Part shown: positions 50,364 to 59,065 of the stretch, in pieces
Layout of the letters: each line of letters starts with the position of its first letter
Position numbering within the stretch: position 1 is the first letter of the stretch
DNA from: TK10-74A sp965263065
GTDB lineage: Bacteria; Chloroflexota; Dehalococcoidia; Bin125
Reading direction: 5' to 3'
Assembly: GCA_965263065.1 (NCBI GenBank)
Contig: CBDHGH010000003.1
Location: 248,001-312,000, forward strand
Length of the DNA: 64,000 nt
Notes under the pieces: model-generated
Databases searched by the model: none
What the model saw: only the letters and a program-made list of their open reading frames with translations
What the model was told of the DNA's origin: nothing
Program-made: the position numbers and the translations under genes

Positions 50364-50385
50364 GCGGAACCCCTGTCCCGGCGGC

Positions 50386-50418
50386 GTCCCGCCACGCCCC
50401 GCTGGGGCGTGGCGGGAC
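50386..50418 (-). promoter_or_regulatory. 15-bp perfect hairpin between binding-protein and permease genes
   Basis: GTCCCGCCACGCCCC and its exact complement flank a GCT loop, 17 bases after the binding-protein stop. Position and strength match the hairpins at 33868-33909 and 8516-8549, though the sequences are unrelated. Probably mRNA protection or partial termination. Confidence 0.75.
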
Positions 50419-50435
50419 GGGCGTGCGAGAGATGG

Positions 50436-52589
50436 CTATAGGTCTGTCCGGTGCAACTCCTTGAACCATTCGAACCCGTTCAAGTCGAATTGGGCGCCGC
50501 CCACGCCGGGACGGCTGAACTGGTAGCGGGGGGTGTAGAGCCCAGGCAGAATGCTGTACAGCCGCTCGGCCTGGATCTCCTGAATCTCGGTGTAGATCCG
50601 CTGGCGCTCCGCCGTGTCGTAAGTAGAGACCGCGTCCTGGACGAGACCTTCGACCTCCGGCACCGGACCACCGCCGTGGTTCCACGCCCCCTTCTCGGTC
50701 AGGCACAACTGCAGGAAGGTATCGGGCTCGCCACGGTCGCCGCCGACGCAGAAACTTTGCACATCGCCCGCCTGGCCACGGTTCGCAGCGGCGCGCGATC
50801 CGACCTCCTCGGGGGTGCCCCGGATGACGCGCACGCCCAGCTCTTCCCAGTTCGGGACCACTGCCTCGAACATGGGCACGATGCCGGACCAGCAGGGCCC
50901 GATGTCCATCACGAGCTCATCTTCGGTCAGGCCTGACCTGGCGATCAGTTCCTTGGCCTTCTCCATGTTGAACTCGGTGGGATAGCCCGGTTGCGGCGCG
51001 TGCGCCCAGTTGCCGCTGGAGAGGATGGAGGCGCCCACTCCCGCGCGCCCCTCGTAGAACACCTCGTTCGCGGCGTCCTTATCCCAGGCGTGCATCAGCG
51101 CCCGCCGGAAGTCGACGTTGGCCGCCGGACCGAGTTCGTGGTTCACCCACCAGGACCAGTGCAGCGCACCGCTGCGGGATACCGACGTCAGAACCTCATT
51201 CTCCAGCAGCAGCCCCACCTGACTGTCCGGGGCGTTCAAGGCGTCGACGTCGCCGGCCTCGAGCGCCGCGGCCTGGACCACCTCGTCCGGGATGACCACG
51301 AGGTGGAACTCATCCAGCAGGCCGTAGGGGCCGCCGTCTTCGCGTCGCTGCCAGCTGTCCTGGAACGGGGTCAGCACGCTGGACTGCTCGCTCACCCAGC
51401 TGCTGAGTTGGTAGGGACCGGTGCCGACGGGGCTGACGCGCAACTCCTCGAGGGACGTCGCCTCCGCGTGGGTGGGGGAGATCATCATGCCGCCGCGCTC
51501 CTGCAGGTTCGTGAGCAGCGCCGCGTTGGGCCCCGTCAGGCCGAAGCCGATCGTGTGGCTGTCGAGCACGTCTTTCGATTCGATCACCGAGAACGCGGCC
51601 GCGTACAGGCCCCCGCCCGGGAGATCCGTGTCGACAGCGCGATCGAGATTGAACTTGACGGCGTCGGCGTCGAAGTCGGTCCCGTCGTGGAACTTCACGC
51701 CCTGGTGGAGCGTGAAGACGATGTTGGTGTCATCCACGAGCTCGAACGCTTCCGCGAGTGACGCGTCCAGGTCAACCTGGCCGTCCGCGCGTGTCGCGAT
51801 CAGCGGGTCGAAGAACACCCGCCACAGGCCGGATTGCGTGGTCGCCGTTGAGGGATCCAGGCCCCCAGCGCCAATCAATTCCCCGAACGAAGCGTACTTA
51901 ACGATCCCGCCTCGGGGCACTCCGCTGACGGCCGCGGCCGGCGCGTCCTCCTCGTCGGCCATGGTGGCGGCGTCGGCGGCCTCGCGGGCGGCCTGCGCCG
52001 CGTCCTCGGCAGCCGCGACGGCGGCCGCGGCGGTCTCGGCCGCAGCCGCAGCCGCCTCCCCGGCGGCGGCGGCAGCGGCAGCCGCGGCGTCGGCCGCGGC
52101 CTGGGCGGCGGAGGCAGCGGCAGCTGTGTCCTCGGCGCCCGCCTCTCGCGCGGCGGCGGCCGCGGCTTCGGCGGCATCGGCGGCCGCCTGCGCGACGGCG
52201 GCGGCGCCCGCGTCGCCGGCGGCCCGGGCCGCGTCGGCGGCATCGGCGGCGGCTTCGGCGGCCGCCTGGGCGGCAGCGGCCGCCTGTTCAGCGTCATCGG
52301 ATTCGGCCGCTTCGGCCGCCAGGGCGGAGGCCGCCTCGGCGGCTTCGGCGGCGCGGCCCGCGGCATCGGCGGCCGCGCTCGCGGCCTCGGCGGCGGCGGC
52401 CGCGTCGCCCGCGGCCGCGTCGATCGCCGACGTATCGACCGCGGCCGGCGCGGCGTCATCGTCGTCGTCGCCGCAGCCGACCAGCGCAAGGCCGGCCGCT
52501 CCAACGCCAGCCTTCGCGCTGGCTCCCAACATGGTGCGGCGTGAGATCTTCCGCTGTCGCAGACTCGTCCAATAGTTGCGGTCGCTCAT
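50436..52589 (-). CDS. extracellular solute-binding protein family 5 with Ala-rich stalk
   Basis: A 717-residue exported lipoprotein. The first 210 residues (twin-arginine ISRRTMLG, lipobox ALVGC with Cys39, five Asp, alanine-rich stalk) are nearly identical to those of the orphan binding protein at 8574-10838. From about residue 225 the binding domain is clearly different (GGIVKYASFGELIGAGGLDPS, FTLHQGVKFHDGTDFDADAVKFNLDRA, GTGPYQLSSWVSEQ, DFRRALMHAWDKDAANEVFYEG). Family 5 proteins feed peptide or nickel importers. First gene of an operon with two permeases, a hydrolase and perhaps the CoA transferase. AGGAAGG supports the start. Confidence 0.93.
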   Translation of the reverse strand: MSDRNYWTSLRQRKISRRTMLGASAKAGVGAAGLALVGCGDDDDDAAPAAVDTSAIDAAAGDAAAAAEAASAAADAAGRAAEAAEAASALAAEAAESDDAEQAAAAAQAAAEAAADAADAARAAGDAGAAAVAQAAADAAEAAAAAAREAGAEDTAAAASAAQAAADAAAAAAAAAGEAAAAAAETAAAAVAAAEDAAQAAREAADAATMADEEDAPAAAVSGVPRGGIVKYASFGELIGAGGLDPSTATTQSGLWRVFFDPLIATRADGQVDLDASLAEAFELVDDTNIVFTLHQGVKFHDGTDFDADAVKFNLDRAVDTDLPGGGLYAAAFSVIESKDVLDSHTIGFGLTGPNAALLTNLQERGGMMISPTHAEATSLEELRVSPVGTGPYQLSSWVSEQSSVLTPFQDSWQRREDGGPYGLLDEFHLVVIPDEVVQAAALEAGDVDALNAPDSQVGLLLENEVLTSVSRSGALHWSWWVNHELGPAANVDFRRALMHAWDKDAANEVFYEGRAGVGASILSSGNWAHAPQPGYPTEFNMEKAKELIARSGLTEDELVMDIGPCWSGIVPMFEAVVPNWEELGVRVIRGTPEEVGSRAAANRGQAGDVQSFCVGGDRGEPDTFLQLCLTEKGAWNHGGGPVPEVEGLVQDAVSTYDTAERQRIYTEIQEIQAERLYSILPGLYTPRYQFSRPGVGGAQFDLNGFEWFKELHRTDL

Positions 52590-52653
52590 GGCAAGATCCT
52601 TCCTGGATTCCGGGCTGGCCTCATGTGGGACGGCCCGGTACCGAAACAGCCAA

Positions 52654-52682
52654 AGACTAGACCGGGGGAGGCGGGATCGCAA
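52654..52682 (-). promoter_or_regulatory. sigma-70-type promoter of the third binding-protein gene
   Basis: On the minus strand TTGCGA (52677-52682), a 17-base spacer and TAGTCT (52654-52659) lie about 65 bases upstream of the ATG. Spacing is ideal. AGGTTACC (complement at 52705-52712) lies just upstream and is shared with the orphan binding-protein promoter region. Confidence 0.5.
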
Positions 52683-52814
52683 GGAGTTTTGGGAAAATAT
52701 TGGTAACCTCGCGTTCTGGCCCTATCGACACGAAGTTCTGTGTGCGCGTGGGCCGCGGGATTCTCGAGGGGATCACCGGAGCGCGTGCCAGACCCGAGGT
52801 TCGCGCGCGGAGGG

Positions 52815-54344
52815 CTATCCGCGGGCCTGCCGGCGCCGCTCGGACCGCGTGAGCGCGGTCGCCGGCGCCCCGTGCGCTCGCTCCAGCGCCTCGCGCATCG
52901 GCAGCGTCTGGGCGGCGGCGTTGCGGACCCCCTTCTGGAGCGTGCGCCAGGCCTTCGCCTCTTCGCTCGAGAGGTCGCGGCGGGCGGCCGTGGGGACGCG
53001 CATGCCGACGAGCATCGACGTGTAGCCTTCGTACTCGAAGTACTCCCCCGGGATCAGCCGGCTCAGCAGCCGCGACGGCCCCACGCGTTCGTAGGCCTCC
53101 ACCAACGCCGCCGCCCCGCCCAGCGATGTCTCGGCGCGGCAGTGACGCCAGAACGGCGTGTCCGCGTGGTAGTTGAACTTGTAGTGCAGCGCCAGGAAGT
53201 CGCGCACGTCGTCCCAATTCGTCTGGAAGGCCGCGTTCAGGAGATCGCGCAGGCCCGCCGTGGGCGCCCCGTCCGCATCGATCAGCCCGTCGGCGAGCTT
53301 GTAGAGCTGCTCGACGATGCAATGCAGCGCCGTCGCTTCCAGCGGCTCGACGAAGCCGGAGGCGTTGCCCACGGCGACCACGTTGCGCACCCAGTGGCGC
53401 GCGTAGCGGCCGCTGGGGAACCGGAGCACGCGCAGATCCGGATCCTCGCCCAACTCGGGATTCTTCTCCTTGAGCTCCCGCGCCGCGTCGTCGTCCGAGC
53501 AGAACGCGGAGGAGAACACGTAGCCGCGGGTGACGACGTCGGGGAAGTCGATCCGCCAGGCCCAGCCGTGGTCCATCGTCGATGCGGTGGTGTAGGGCTG
53601 GATCTGGTCGTCGCGCTGCCAGGAGCCGATCACCGCCCGGTCGCAGAAGAGCGTGTCGCTGTAGCTCAGGTAGGGCTCGCCCAGCGTCTCGCCCAGCAAG
53701 AGCGAGCGGAAGCCCGAGCAGTCGATGAAGAGGTCGCCGCGCACCTCGCGGCCGCTCTGCAGGCGCAGGCAGTCGACATCGCCGGACTCCGCCCGCACGA
53801 CCTCCTGCACCTCGTCCTCGATCAGGCTGGCGCCCGATTCGAGCGACTGCCGCCGCAGGTAGTCGATGAAGCGCGCGTTCGGGAGGTGGTAGGCGGCGCG
53901 CGGATCGATGGCGAAGGAGCGGCCCTCCAGCGTGGCGGGCGAGCGATTGCGGTCCATCATCGCCTGGAAGACGCTGCAATCCTTGGGGTCGGCCAGGCAG
54001 TAGTAGGCGGCCCGTTTGTCGAGACCGGGCACATTCTTCTCGAGGTAGCGCTCGAACGGGTAGTTGAAGTGCGGCACGTCGGCCGCGCCCCACTCCAGGC
54101 GCAGCCCCAGCTTCCAGCTGGGGCGCACTTCGCGGTGGAACTCGTCGCGGTTGATCTTGAGGGACTCGTGCAGATGCAGCGGCACCCGGCCGGTGGTCGA
54201 CTCGCCCACGCCGATGATCGGGATGCCGGGCGAGTGCACGACGGTCAGCTTGATCTGCGGCAGCATGCGCCGGAACGTCAGCGCCGCGAGGAATCCGGCG
54301 CTGCCGCCGCCGACGACTACCGCGCTGCGAATCGGTTCCGGCAT
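52815..54344 (-). CDS. tryptophan halogenase family flavoenzyme
   Basis: A 509-residue FAD-dependent halogenase-like protein. The dinucleotide motif GGGSAG is at residues 12-17, GVGESTTG at about 45-52, and Lys78 (SWKLGLRLEWG) sits where the halide-activating Lys79 of PrnA lies. GWAWRIDF, near residue 260, corresponds to the WxWxIP motif, with the Pro replaced. NASGFVEPLEATALHCIVEQLYKL is the conserved C-terminal FAD region. Substrates of the family range from free Trp to peptides and phenols. No biosynthetic partner genes, dedicated flavin reductase or carrier proteins are adjacent. AAGGGT supports the start. Confidence 0.88.
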   Translation of the reverse strand: MPEPIRSAVVVGGGSAGFLAALTFRRMLPQIKLTVVHSPGIPIIGVGESTTGRVPLHLHESLKINRDEFHREVRPSWKLGLRLEWGAADVPHFNYPFERYLEKNVPGLDKRAAYYCLADPKDCSVFQAMMDRNRSPATLEGRSFAIDPRAAYHLPNARFIDYLRRQSLESGASLIEDEVQEVVRAESGDVDCLRLQSGREVRGDLFIDCSGFRSLLLGETLGEPYLSYSDTLFCDRAVIGSWQRDDQIQPYTTASTMDHGWAWRIDFPDVVTRGYVFSSAFCSDDDAARELKEKNPELGEDPDLRVLRFPSGRYARHWVRNVVAVGNASGFVEPLEATALHCIVEQLYKLADGLIDADGAPTAGLRDLLNAAFQTNWDDVRDFLALHYKFNYHADTPFWRHCRAETSLGGAAALVEAYERVGPSRLLSRLIPGEYFEYEGYTSMLVGMRVPTAARRDLSSEEAKAWRTLQKGVRNAAAQTLPMREALERAHGAPATALTRSERRRQARG

Positions 54345-54352
54345 CTCAACCC

Positions 54353-55174
54353 TTACGCGTGGGCCGCTGCCGCGACCGCCCCGGCGATGGTCTTGGCGTT
54401 GACCACGCCGTGCTCGAGGAAGTCGGACATCACGCGCGCATAGGCCGACGGCACTTCCCGCGGCACGCCGTGTCCGACGCGGCTGAAGACGTGCAGGGTG
54501 GCATTGCCGAGCCGGGCGAAGTCCTTGAGGTTGGATGGCAGCCCTGCATCGGCCGCGCCCGCCAGCAGCAGCGTCGGCGTCTGGATCTCGCCGAGCCGAT
54601 CGCCCCTCCGGGAGGTGACCATCGCGTCCCAGCAGCCGTCGTAGTGCCCCTCCGAAACCGCAAACTGCCGATCGACCTGCGCAGGGACGTCAACGTGCGC
54701 ACTCGATCGCGGCGTCGACGCGATCTGCATGCGAATCAGCAACTCGCGCTCCTTGTTCGCCCAGCGACTCCGCAGCTCGTCCCGGATCGCGTATGGCATG
54801 TCGATCCCGTCGGCCGGAGCAGGCGCGGACAGCGTCAGGCTGAGCAGCCGGTCGGCGTGAGCCAGGCCCAGTTCGAAGCCGATCAGTCCGCCCATGCTTT
54901 GGCCCGTGTAGTGGAATCGGTCGATGCCGAGGTAGTCGGCCATGCCCACGACGTCGGCCGCGAGCTGCTCGATGGTGTAGCCGTCGTCGGGATGCGCCGA
55001 ATCTCCCGCGCCGCGACAGTCCATGACGATGCAGCGGTAGCGCGTGCGCATCCGCTCGACGACGCCCGCCCAGCTTTCATGCGCCGAGGTGTAGCCGTGC
55101 TGGAAGATGATCGGGGCTCCGCTGCCGGCATCCTCGTAGTACAGGTCGACGCCGTTGATGTTCGCGATCGCCAT
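54353..55174 (-). CDS. alpha/beta hydrolase
   Basis: A 273-residue hydrolase: IIFQHGYTSAHESW (oxyanion region), GQSMGGLIGFELGL (Ser nucleophile at about residue 94), LLLAGAADAGLPS (acid region) and FSRVGHGVPREVPS (His). It is the gene just upstream of the halogenase on the same strand, with only eight bases between them, so the two are probably co-transcribed; it might process the same product. The ATG at 55174 has AGGGGG nine bases before it; a longer frame reaches 55279 but is Arg/Gly-rich and unlikely. Confidence 0.88.
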   Translation of the reverse strand: MAIANINGVDLYYEDAGSGAPIIFQHGYTSAHESWAGVVERMRTRYRCIVMDCRGAGDSAHPDDGYTIEQLAADVVGMADYLGIDRFHYTGQSMGGLIGFELGLAHADRLLSLTLSAPAPADGIDMPYAIRDELRSRWANKERELLIRMQIASTPRSSAHVDVPAQVDRQFAVSEGHYDGCWDAMVTSRRGDRLGEIQTPTLLLAGAADAGLPSNLKDFARLGNATLHVFSRVGHGVPREVPSAYARVMSDFLEHGVVNAKTIAGAVAAAAHA

Positions 55175-55321
55175 CGTGTTGCCCCCTGTCGAGCGGCGTC
55201 GCCGCCGCCGACCCGGTCTGTTTCGGCTGGGGCGGCGGCCCCAGCGGCTGCTGGCCGGCGAGGCACTCCCCGCCGCCACTCACGATAGAGCAGACGGATC
55301 CTCGCGCGCGCGGCTTGCCGG

Positions 55322-56356
55322 TCAGGCGTCGTCGCCGGCGAGGCTGATCACGACCTGCAGTTGCGACGACGGCTGCATGAGGGCCTCGAAGGTCGACTGG
55401 ATGTCGTCGAGCCGGATGAAGCTGGCGTCGGAGATCAGGGCCTCGCCGGAGATGCGGCCGGCCGCGAGCAGGTCGAGGGCGATGCGCCAGTCCTCGGGCT
55501 GGCCGCCGAAGGTGGTGCGGAGGTCGACCTCGCGCGCCATCCAGTCGGCCGGCTGCAGCGGCATCGGCTGCCAGGGCACGGCGACGAGCACGACCTGTCC
55601 GGCCCGCCGCACGGCCTGCAGGGCCTGATCGAGCGTGCCGCCGATGCCGGCGCAGTCGAAAATGACGTCCGGGCCCAGCCCATCGGTCAGTGCGACGAGG
55701 CGCTCGACGACGTCCTCCTCCCGGGGGTTGACGACGGCGGCGGCGCCCAGGTCGCGGGCGAGCTGAGCGCGGGCAGGGGCGGGCTCGGAGACGAGCAGCC
55801 GGGTCGCGCCGGCGGCGCGCGCGGCCTGCATGCAGAGCAGCCCGATGGGCCCCGCGCCGATGATCGCGACGGTGTCGCCGAGTTTGACAGCGGAGCGGCG
55901 CACAGCGTGGACGGCGACGGAGCAGGGCTCGGTCAGCGCGGCGACGGCGTCGGACACGGCGTCGGGGATGGCCTGTAGTGCCCACGCCTCGGCGAGCGTG
56001 TACTCCGCGTAGCCGCCGGTGCGGGAGCCGGCGAAGCCCATCGTGCGGTAGTTGAAGCGGGGGTCGGTGACGAAGGCGCTCCGGGTCGCGCCCGGCGGGG
56101 GATCGCCTCCCCCCGCGACGACGCGATCGCCCACCGCCCAGCCCTCGACGTCGGCGCCGACTTCGGCGATGCGGCCGGAGATCTCGTGCCCCAGGACGGA
56201 GCCGGGCGGCGCGATGTCGTACATGAAGGCGTGGACGTCGGTGCCGCAGATGGCGGATTGCGCGACCTGCACGAGGACCTGGTCGGGACGGGGGCTGGGG
56301 CGGTCGATCTCGCGGATCTCGAACTGCTGGTCGCCCTGGTAGACGGCGGCTTTCAT
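55322..56356 (-). CDS. medium-chain (zinc-type) alcohol dehydrogenase lacking the structural zinc lobe
   Basis: A 344-residue MDR protein. Catalytic zinc ligands are present: Cys37 (ICGTDVH), His56-Glu57 (GHEISG). The Rossmann motif is AIIGAGPIGLLCMQ. The lobe that normally carries four structural Cys is replaced by a Cys-free stretch (GGGDPPPGATRSAFVTDPRF), so only one zinc site is expected. Family members oxidise sugar alcohols, threonine or other secondary alcohols with NAD(P). Its ATG overlaps the stop of the tandem CoA transferase gene by four bases, so the two are coupled. Confidence 0.9.
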   Translation of the reverse strand: MKAAVYQGDQQFEIREIDRPSPRPDQVLVQVAQSAICGTDVHAFMYDIAPPGSVLGHEISGRIAEVGADVEGWAVGDRVVAGGGDPPPGATRSAFVTDPRFNYRTMGFAGSRTGGYAEYTLAEAWALQAIPDAVSDAVAALTEPCSVAVHAVRRSAVKLGDTVAIIGAGPIGLLCMQAARAAGATRLLVSEPAPARAQLARDLGAAAVVNPREEDVVERLVALTDGLGPDVIFDCAGIGGTLDQALQAVRRAGQVVLVAVPWQPMPLQPADWMAREVDLRTTFGGQPEDWRIALDLLAAGRISGEALISDASFIRLDDIQSTFEALMQPSSQLQVVISLAGDDA

Positions 56357-58890
56357 CGGGTGCTCCTATCCGGCTGCCCGCGGCGGGCGCTGGCTCCGAA
56401 GCGGCCGAAGCGCCCGCGCAGGCGCTCATGGTAGTGCGGATCCATCTCGCGGGCCCTCCAGGGGTACGACCAGGCGCTCAGCCCGGTGCGGGACGCCAGG
56501 TCCTGCTTCGCCGGGATCGCGTCGGCGGCGAGGGGCACGCTGCCGAAGACGCCGCGGGCCTCCAACGCCTCGTACTCCGATTCCGTGTAGCCCATCAGGC
56601 CGGTGGCGAGCAGACGGTTGTGCTCGCCGAGCATGGGGGCGCGGCAGACGGGCGGGGCCGGCGCGCCGCTGAGACGCACGCCCGACCCGGGCCAGGCGCG
56701 CACCCCGACGGGCGCCTGGACGGGGTCGTGGTCGATGAGCCAGAAGAAGTCACGCGCGCGCAGGTGGTCATCGAGGAGGAGGTCGCGGACGTTGTTGACC
56801 GGGGAGGCGGGGATGTCGTTCGCTTGGAGTTGGGTGGCGGCGTCGAGCGGGTCGCGGGCGCGGGACCAGGCGGCGAGGTGGGGACGGAGGTCGTCGGGGG
56901 TACGAGGCGTGGCGCCCGACGCCCCGAGGAGGGCGGCGACGCGATCGAGCGCGGCGCGGTCGGGGATGGAGACGGCGAGCCAGCGGTCGCGGCCGGCGCC
57001 GGGGAAGCACTCGTCGAGCAGGTGTCCGGGGTAGTCGCTGCCGCGTCGTTCGACGGGGTGGCCGGCGGCCTCGCTGAGGAGCAGGTCGCCGGCCAGGTTC
57101 GCGCCGACCTCGTACTGGGCGACGTCGATCCATGCCCCGGCGCCCGTGCGGTCGCGGCGCTCGATCCCCGCCAGGATCAGGAAGGCGACGTGATACGCGA
57201 CGACGTGATCGACGACGGGCGGGTTGCCGCGCCGCGGCTTCTCGCCGGGATAGCCGTTGAACCAGGTCAGAGTGGCCAGCTCGAGGACCATGCCCAGGGC
57301 CCGCATGCGACGGAACGGCCCGGTCGCGCCGTAGCCGGACGTGCTGACGAAGACGAGGTCCGGATTGGCCTCGCGGAGCGCTTCCCAGGTGAGGCCCAGC
57401 CGCTCGAAGACGTCGTAGGGGTGGTTGTCGAGGACGACGTCGCAACTGGCTGCGAGCCGCAGGAAGGCGTCGCGGCCGTCGGCGGTGGTGATGTCGAGGC
57501 CGACGCCGTAGCGCTTGTTGCGATGCTGTTCGTGGTGGATGCCGCCGCGCTCCCAGAACCCCGCGTCGGCCTCGCCGTCGGGCTGCGGGGCGTTCCGCAC
57601 GACGTCGGGCTTGAGGTAGTTCTCGACGCGGATGACCTCCGCCCCGAGGTCGGCGAGGATGCGGGCGGGCAGCGTGCCGGCCTGGAAGACGCCGTTGTCG
57701 AGGATGCGAACGCCGTCGAGGGCGGGCCTGCTCGCGGCGCCGGGGGATGGCGGCGCGGGCGCGGGGGCGGCGGCCGCGGGGAGCGCGGCGAAGACGGCAT
57801 CGCTGTGCTGGCCGGAGCGGGGAACCGTGCGGCGCGGGGCGGGGCGGTCGCGGTCGACGGTGTAGGGGATGCCGGGGAACGGCAGGCGCCGGCCCGATGC
57901 GAGGCGGAGCTCGCCGAAGAAGTCGCGCGCGGCGAGGTGCGGGCAGGCGAAGACTTCGTCGGGGCGTTGCAAGGGGCCGGCGAGGAAGCCGTGCTCCATC
58001 GCCACGTCCCGCCAGTGCTCGCGGGTGTTCGTCTTCACGGTCTCGCCGAGCAGGCGCATGATCTCGTCGAAGTGGAGGGCCTGACCGTCGGGCGGGCCCA
58101 GCTCGGGGCGGACGGCGAGTTCCAGCGTCTCCATCGCGATGGCGAATTCGTCCCACTCCGGCGATCCCACCCAGCGCAGGTAGAGATCGCCGTCGCTGGC
58201 TGCGAGCAGCTCCCGCTGCCCGCGGGGCTGGATCGCGCCGGTGTACTCGTAGTCCGCGTAGTAGAGGAAGAGCGTCGAGGCGATGGCCTCCTGCATGCTG
58301 ACATCGACGTGCTGGCCGACGCCGGCGCGGCGCGCGTGCCGCCACGCCGCGAGGGCGCCGGCCGCCGCCGCGGCCCCGCACCAGATGCCCATGACGTTGC
58401 CGGGGTAGGCGATCGGTTCGCGATCGTCGGCGCCGTTGAGGTCGACCATGCCGCCCGCCGCGCCGATGCTGAGTTCCGAGATCCGCCAGTCGCGGCGGGG
58501 ACCGGTCTGGCCGTAGCCGGTGATGGAGACGTAGACCATGGCGGGGCGGGCGGCTAGCACGTCGCTGGGGCCGAAGCCGTGGCGCGCGAGGACGCCCGGC
58601 GCTTCATTCTCGATCACGACGTCGGCCCAACGCAGCAGCTCCCACAGCCGGCGCGCGCCGTCGGGCTGCGTGTAGTCGAGCACGACCGACTGCTTGCCGG
58701 CGTTGCAGAAGGCGAAGGCCGCGCCCGCGTCGTCATCGACGGGCGGTCCCTGGAAGCGCAGCGGATCGCCGCCCGGCGGCTCCACTCGCACCACGCTCGC
58801 GCCGGCGTCGAGCAGCAGCTTGGCGCAGTACGGCCCCGAGACGCCCGTCCCCAGGTCCAGCACCCGCAGCCCGTGAAGCATGTCGAACAT
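56353..58890 (-). CDS. double-length type III (CaiB/BaiF) CoA transferase with two tandem domains
   Basis: An 845-residue protein with two complete CaiB-type halves. The first begins at residue 4 (LHGLRVLDLGTGVSGPYCAKLLLDAGASVVRVEPP), the second at about 412 (LDGVRILDNGVFQAGTLPARILADLGAEVIRVEN), joined by an Ala/Pro linker (PAAAAPAPAPPSPGAAS). Class III CoA transferases work as interlocked dimers, so one chain may fold as a built-in dimer. In the second half an Asp stands at the catalytic place (PPVVDHVVAYHVA). In the first half I see no Asp there (GNVMGIWCGAAAAA), so only one site may be active. The start at 58890 is followed closely by another ATG. Confidence 0.88.
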   Translation of the reverse strand: MFDMLHGLRVLDLGTGVSGPYCAKLLLDAGASVVRVEPPGGDPLRFQGPPVDDDAGAAFAFCNAGKQSVVLDYTQPDGARRLWELLRWADVVIENEAPGVLARHGFGPSDVLAARPAMVYVSITGYGQTGPRRDWRISELSIGAAGGMVDLNGADDREPIAYPGNVMGIWCGAAAAAGALAAWRHARRAGVGQHVDVSMQEAIASTLFLYYADYEYTGAIQPRGQRELLAASDGDLYLRWVGSPEWDEFAIAMETLELAVRPELGPPDGQALHFDEIMRLLGETVKTNTREHWRDVAMEHGFLAGPLQRPDEVFACPHLAARDFFGELRLASGRRLPFPGIPYTVDRDRPAPRRTVPRSGQHSDAVFAALPAAAAPAPAPPSPGAASRPALDGVRILDNGVFQAGTLPARILADLGAEVIRVENYLKPDVVRNAPQPDGEADAGFWERGGIHHEQHRNKRYGVGLDITTADGRDAFLRLAASCDVVLDNHPYDVFERLGLTWEALREANPDLVFVSTSGYGATGPFRRMRALGMVLELATLTWFNGYPGEKPRRGNPPVVDHVVAYHVAFLILAGIERRDRTGAGAWIDVAQYEVGANLAGDLLLSEAAGHPVERRGSDYPGHLLDECFPGAGRDRWLAVSIPDRAALDRVAALLGASGATPRTPDDLRPHLAAWSRARDPLDAATQLQANDIPASPVNNVRDLLLDDHLRARDFFWLIDHDPVQAPVGVRAWPGSGVRLSGAPAPPVCRAPMLGEHNRLLATGLMGYTESEYEALEARGVFGSVPLAADAIPAKQDLASRTGLSAWSYPWRAREMDPHYHERLRGRFGRFGASARRGQPDRSTR

Positions 58891-59065
58891 GCGTCGCCCC
58901 CGCCCGTTGGTCCGGCATCGCCGGCGGAAGGAGTCTAGGCGACGCGCGCGTGCTCGGTCACGGGGCCTGGATTGAACGGCCCGCTTCGCCGACACTCGCC
59001 CCCGGCGCTGGATTCGCGCCGGGCCAGATCCGAACCAGGCCAGATCCGAACCAAGGAGATACACG

